This document shows, piece by piece, positions 62,168-64,000 of a stretch of DNA of 64,000 bases. The DNA comes from Bryoerythrophyllum caledonicum. Taxonomy: Eukaryota > Streptophyta > Bryopsida > Pottiales > Pottiaceae. Position 1 is the stretch's first letter; the number at the start of each line of letters is the position of its first letter. The translations under genes were made by a program, and so were the position numbers. The notes beneath the pieces are model-generated. The model worked only from the letters and a program-made list of their open reading frames with translations, was not told where the DNA came from and searched no databases. The DNA lies in assembly GCA_963971425.1 (NCBI GenBank), contig OZ020525.1, positions 12,468,187 through 12,532,186 on the forward strand, given 5' to 3'.

Positions 62168-63055
62168 TTAACCTCTAAGGACCAAATGAGCTTTTTTACA
62201 ACATAGACAAATTCATGCCGTGTCAATTTTTAACAATTATCTTTCAAATTTTGATTGTAGATAGGCACTTTTGAAAGTTCTATGAAAGTACAATTTTTTT
62301 CTTCAAAATCCAACATTTGGTGAAAAAGGTTATGCCACTAAAGTAATTTTTCTTGGAAAGCACGGTAGTTTGGGCAATTTGCTAAGTTACTTTGAAAAAA
62401 TTGAAAATTTTCACAAACTAATCAATGTCACTTCCTTGGAGATTTTACAAAAAGAAATATCTCAATAGTGCAAGTGCCAAGAATTTTACACCGAGAGGCG
62501 TCAAAATTTTAGACTTGCAAAAAAACCTTTCATCTTTCACATAAATAGGCACAAAATAATGATTTTATGCACTTTTTGTATTTATTTTTTCCTACCTCAA
62601 GAAAAAATAATAATCTTTATGTTCACTACTTGAGATTTGACATGAAAATGAGATTAAAAATAATGTTTCAAATGTCTTTTATGTGATTTTGGACCCCTTC
62701 TTGTTGCAAGATTGTTTTGAATATGCAAGTTCAACATACCTAAATTTTTCGTACAAGTACTTCACATTGTATAGATTGTGATGGTGATATTTGTAAATTT
62801 TGCATAATATAGAATCTCATCATATAAAAAAACTTGGAATGATGTCCCTACAAGAAGACCATTGAAAATGTCTGAAATGCTCCATTTCAATCATTGTGGT
62901 CAATTTAAAAAATAAATAAAATGATATGTTCTCCTAATAGTACAAATAAGATCCTATGGATGGATGTTATTATTTGTAAATTTATTTGTTGGCACCACAA
63001 CCGGTAATTATGGAGCTCATTTTTGAAAAACAGACTTGTGGTCCTTTAGGAATTA
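62168..63055 (+). mobile_element. Diverged TTAA-type MITE
   Basis: Left tip TTAACCTCTAAGGACCAAAT at 62168; right tip GTGGTCCTTTAGGAATTAG ending at 63055; 888 bp. The order of internal blocks follows the family, but identity is low, so this is an old copy or a sister family. No ORF. Confidence 0.65.
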
Positions 63056-64000
63056 GATTCAATGCAACCAATGCAAAAAGTCATACTACATTTCAAAAGT
63101 ATAAATTGATTAGTTAACATGTTAATGTATTTGTAAAATTGTATTCTTATTAGTGCTGTAAACACCATTAGTTAGCAATGGCCGATAGGTACTGAATAAC
63201 CTTGGTATATATATTACGAAATGAGTTCTTAAAATACATTACACTGGGGCTGATACTTTGTATCAATCATGAGGCCATTACTTGACTAGTCTATATAATT
63301 TTTTTTGGATGAATATGATAACAAATAATGTCACTTGATTTTATTTTTCTCATTTAAATAAATGAATAATCATTTATATATATTCTTGATTAAATGCTCA
63401 ATGAGAACTTAATGAGAATGAAAATTACAAATTTCACATAAATACCCAATAGATAGAGATTAAATTTCATTATTGTTCGTTCTTTTTTAGTGGTATTTAA
63501 GTATTATACTAATATCATAGAAATATCTAAATAGCATGCCTTCTTTAGATGATAACAATAGATATACAAGACACAATAAAGTAGATTTTTGCATTCACAA
63601 TGGATATAAGTCAATACATTTTATATAGAAGACTACAAATTGCTAGTAGTTACTGAAGTGACATATGCTAACTGTAATGAGTTGAGAAATAAAATAACCT
63701 AGCCACTCATGCTTGCAAAGACGTGTAAGGGTCGAATTCATCGGATACAATTCATCCACCTTAAAGCTAATTGGTCTAAGTTGTAGGGTAGAGGTAAACA
63801 TAAAGTGAGGGATTAGAGACCCCCTATTTGTAAGTTGATTGAACATCTCAAAATTTCAAAACATCTCAAAATCACGTAGCATATGACCTGGTTCTACATA
63901 GATTAGTGGGTTCTACATAAATATGGAAGAAACATAATTAGGTTTAGACAAGTTCTCTAAAGACAAGGAATTGCTTCCACAAACCTATATCCTAATACCT
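63056..64000. other. AT-rich intergenic
   Basis: One 67-codon minus-strand frame (63846-63643) without recognised similarity. Nothing else is supported. Confidence 0.45.

Overview
The window is AT-rich eukaryotic nuclear DNA, most likely from a streptophyte (charophycean alga or bryophyte-grade plant). It holds three host genes with many short exons and GT-AG introns: a GlpF-type aquaglyceroporin (plant forms are known from mosses and some algae), a plant-type prolyl 4-hydroxylase, and a three-RRM Bruno/CELF-like RNA-binding protein. A three-unit TTTAGGG run, the plant telomere word, lies in an intron. The species cannot be fixed from sequence alone. All three host genes are on the minus strand. 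I assembled them exon by exon, and reading frame and intron phase agree at every junction.

Layout. 1-4.5 kb: aquaglyceroporin. 4.9-25.1 kb: a copy of a TTAA-flanked ~0.9 kb terminal-inverted-repeat (TIR) element, split by a 19,275-bp insertion (5593-24867). The insertion has perfect 24-bp TIRs and a 2-bp TA target duplication. It carries an open 796-codon gene with a DUF7869-like putative RNase H-fold core, its upstream ORF, an open 1,333-1,345-codon gene with a possible ParB-like segment, a decayed DDE_1 (pogo/jerky-type) transposase, several satellite arrays and further TTAA-element copies. 25.1-37.2 kb: repeats and a decayed Ty3/gypsy retrotransposon. 37.3-40.8 kb: prolyl 4-hydroxylase, with a 345-bp pure GT tract starting at a splice donor. 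43.3-46.9 kb: Bruno/CELF-like gene. 48.2-48.7 kb: tRNA-like and repeat sequence. 51.1-59.2 kb: an unclassified ~8.1 kb element with ~60-bp imperfect TIRs, very rich in CCGG, holding two copies of an unknown domain in opposite orientations. 60.1-61.1 kb: two small ORFs encoding very basic proteins. 62.2-63.1 kb: a diverged TTAA element.

How it fits together. The host genes are unrelated in function: membrane transport of small solutes, secretory-pathway hydroxylation of proline, and mRNA binding. The main novelty is the 19.3-kb nested element. Its outer TTAA copy acts as a ruler: removing the insertion and one TA leaves a 941-bp element, close to the intact copies in the window (894 and 933 bp). 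This fixes the boundaries of the large element independently of its gene content. Its two long ORFs are open while its one recognisable DDE transposase is broken, so either the long ORFs are the working genes of the element or the family now moves by enzymes supplied elsewhere.
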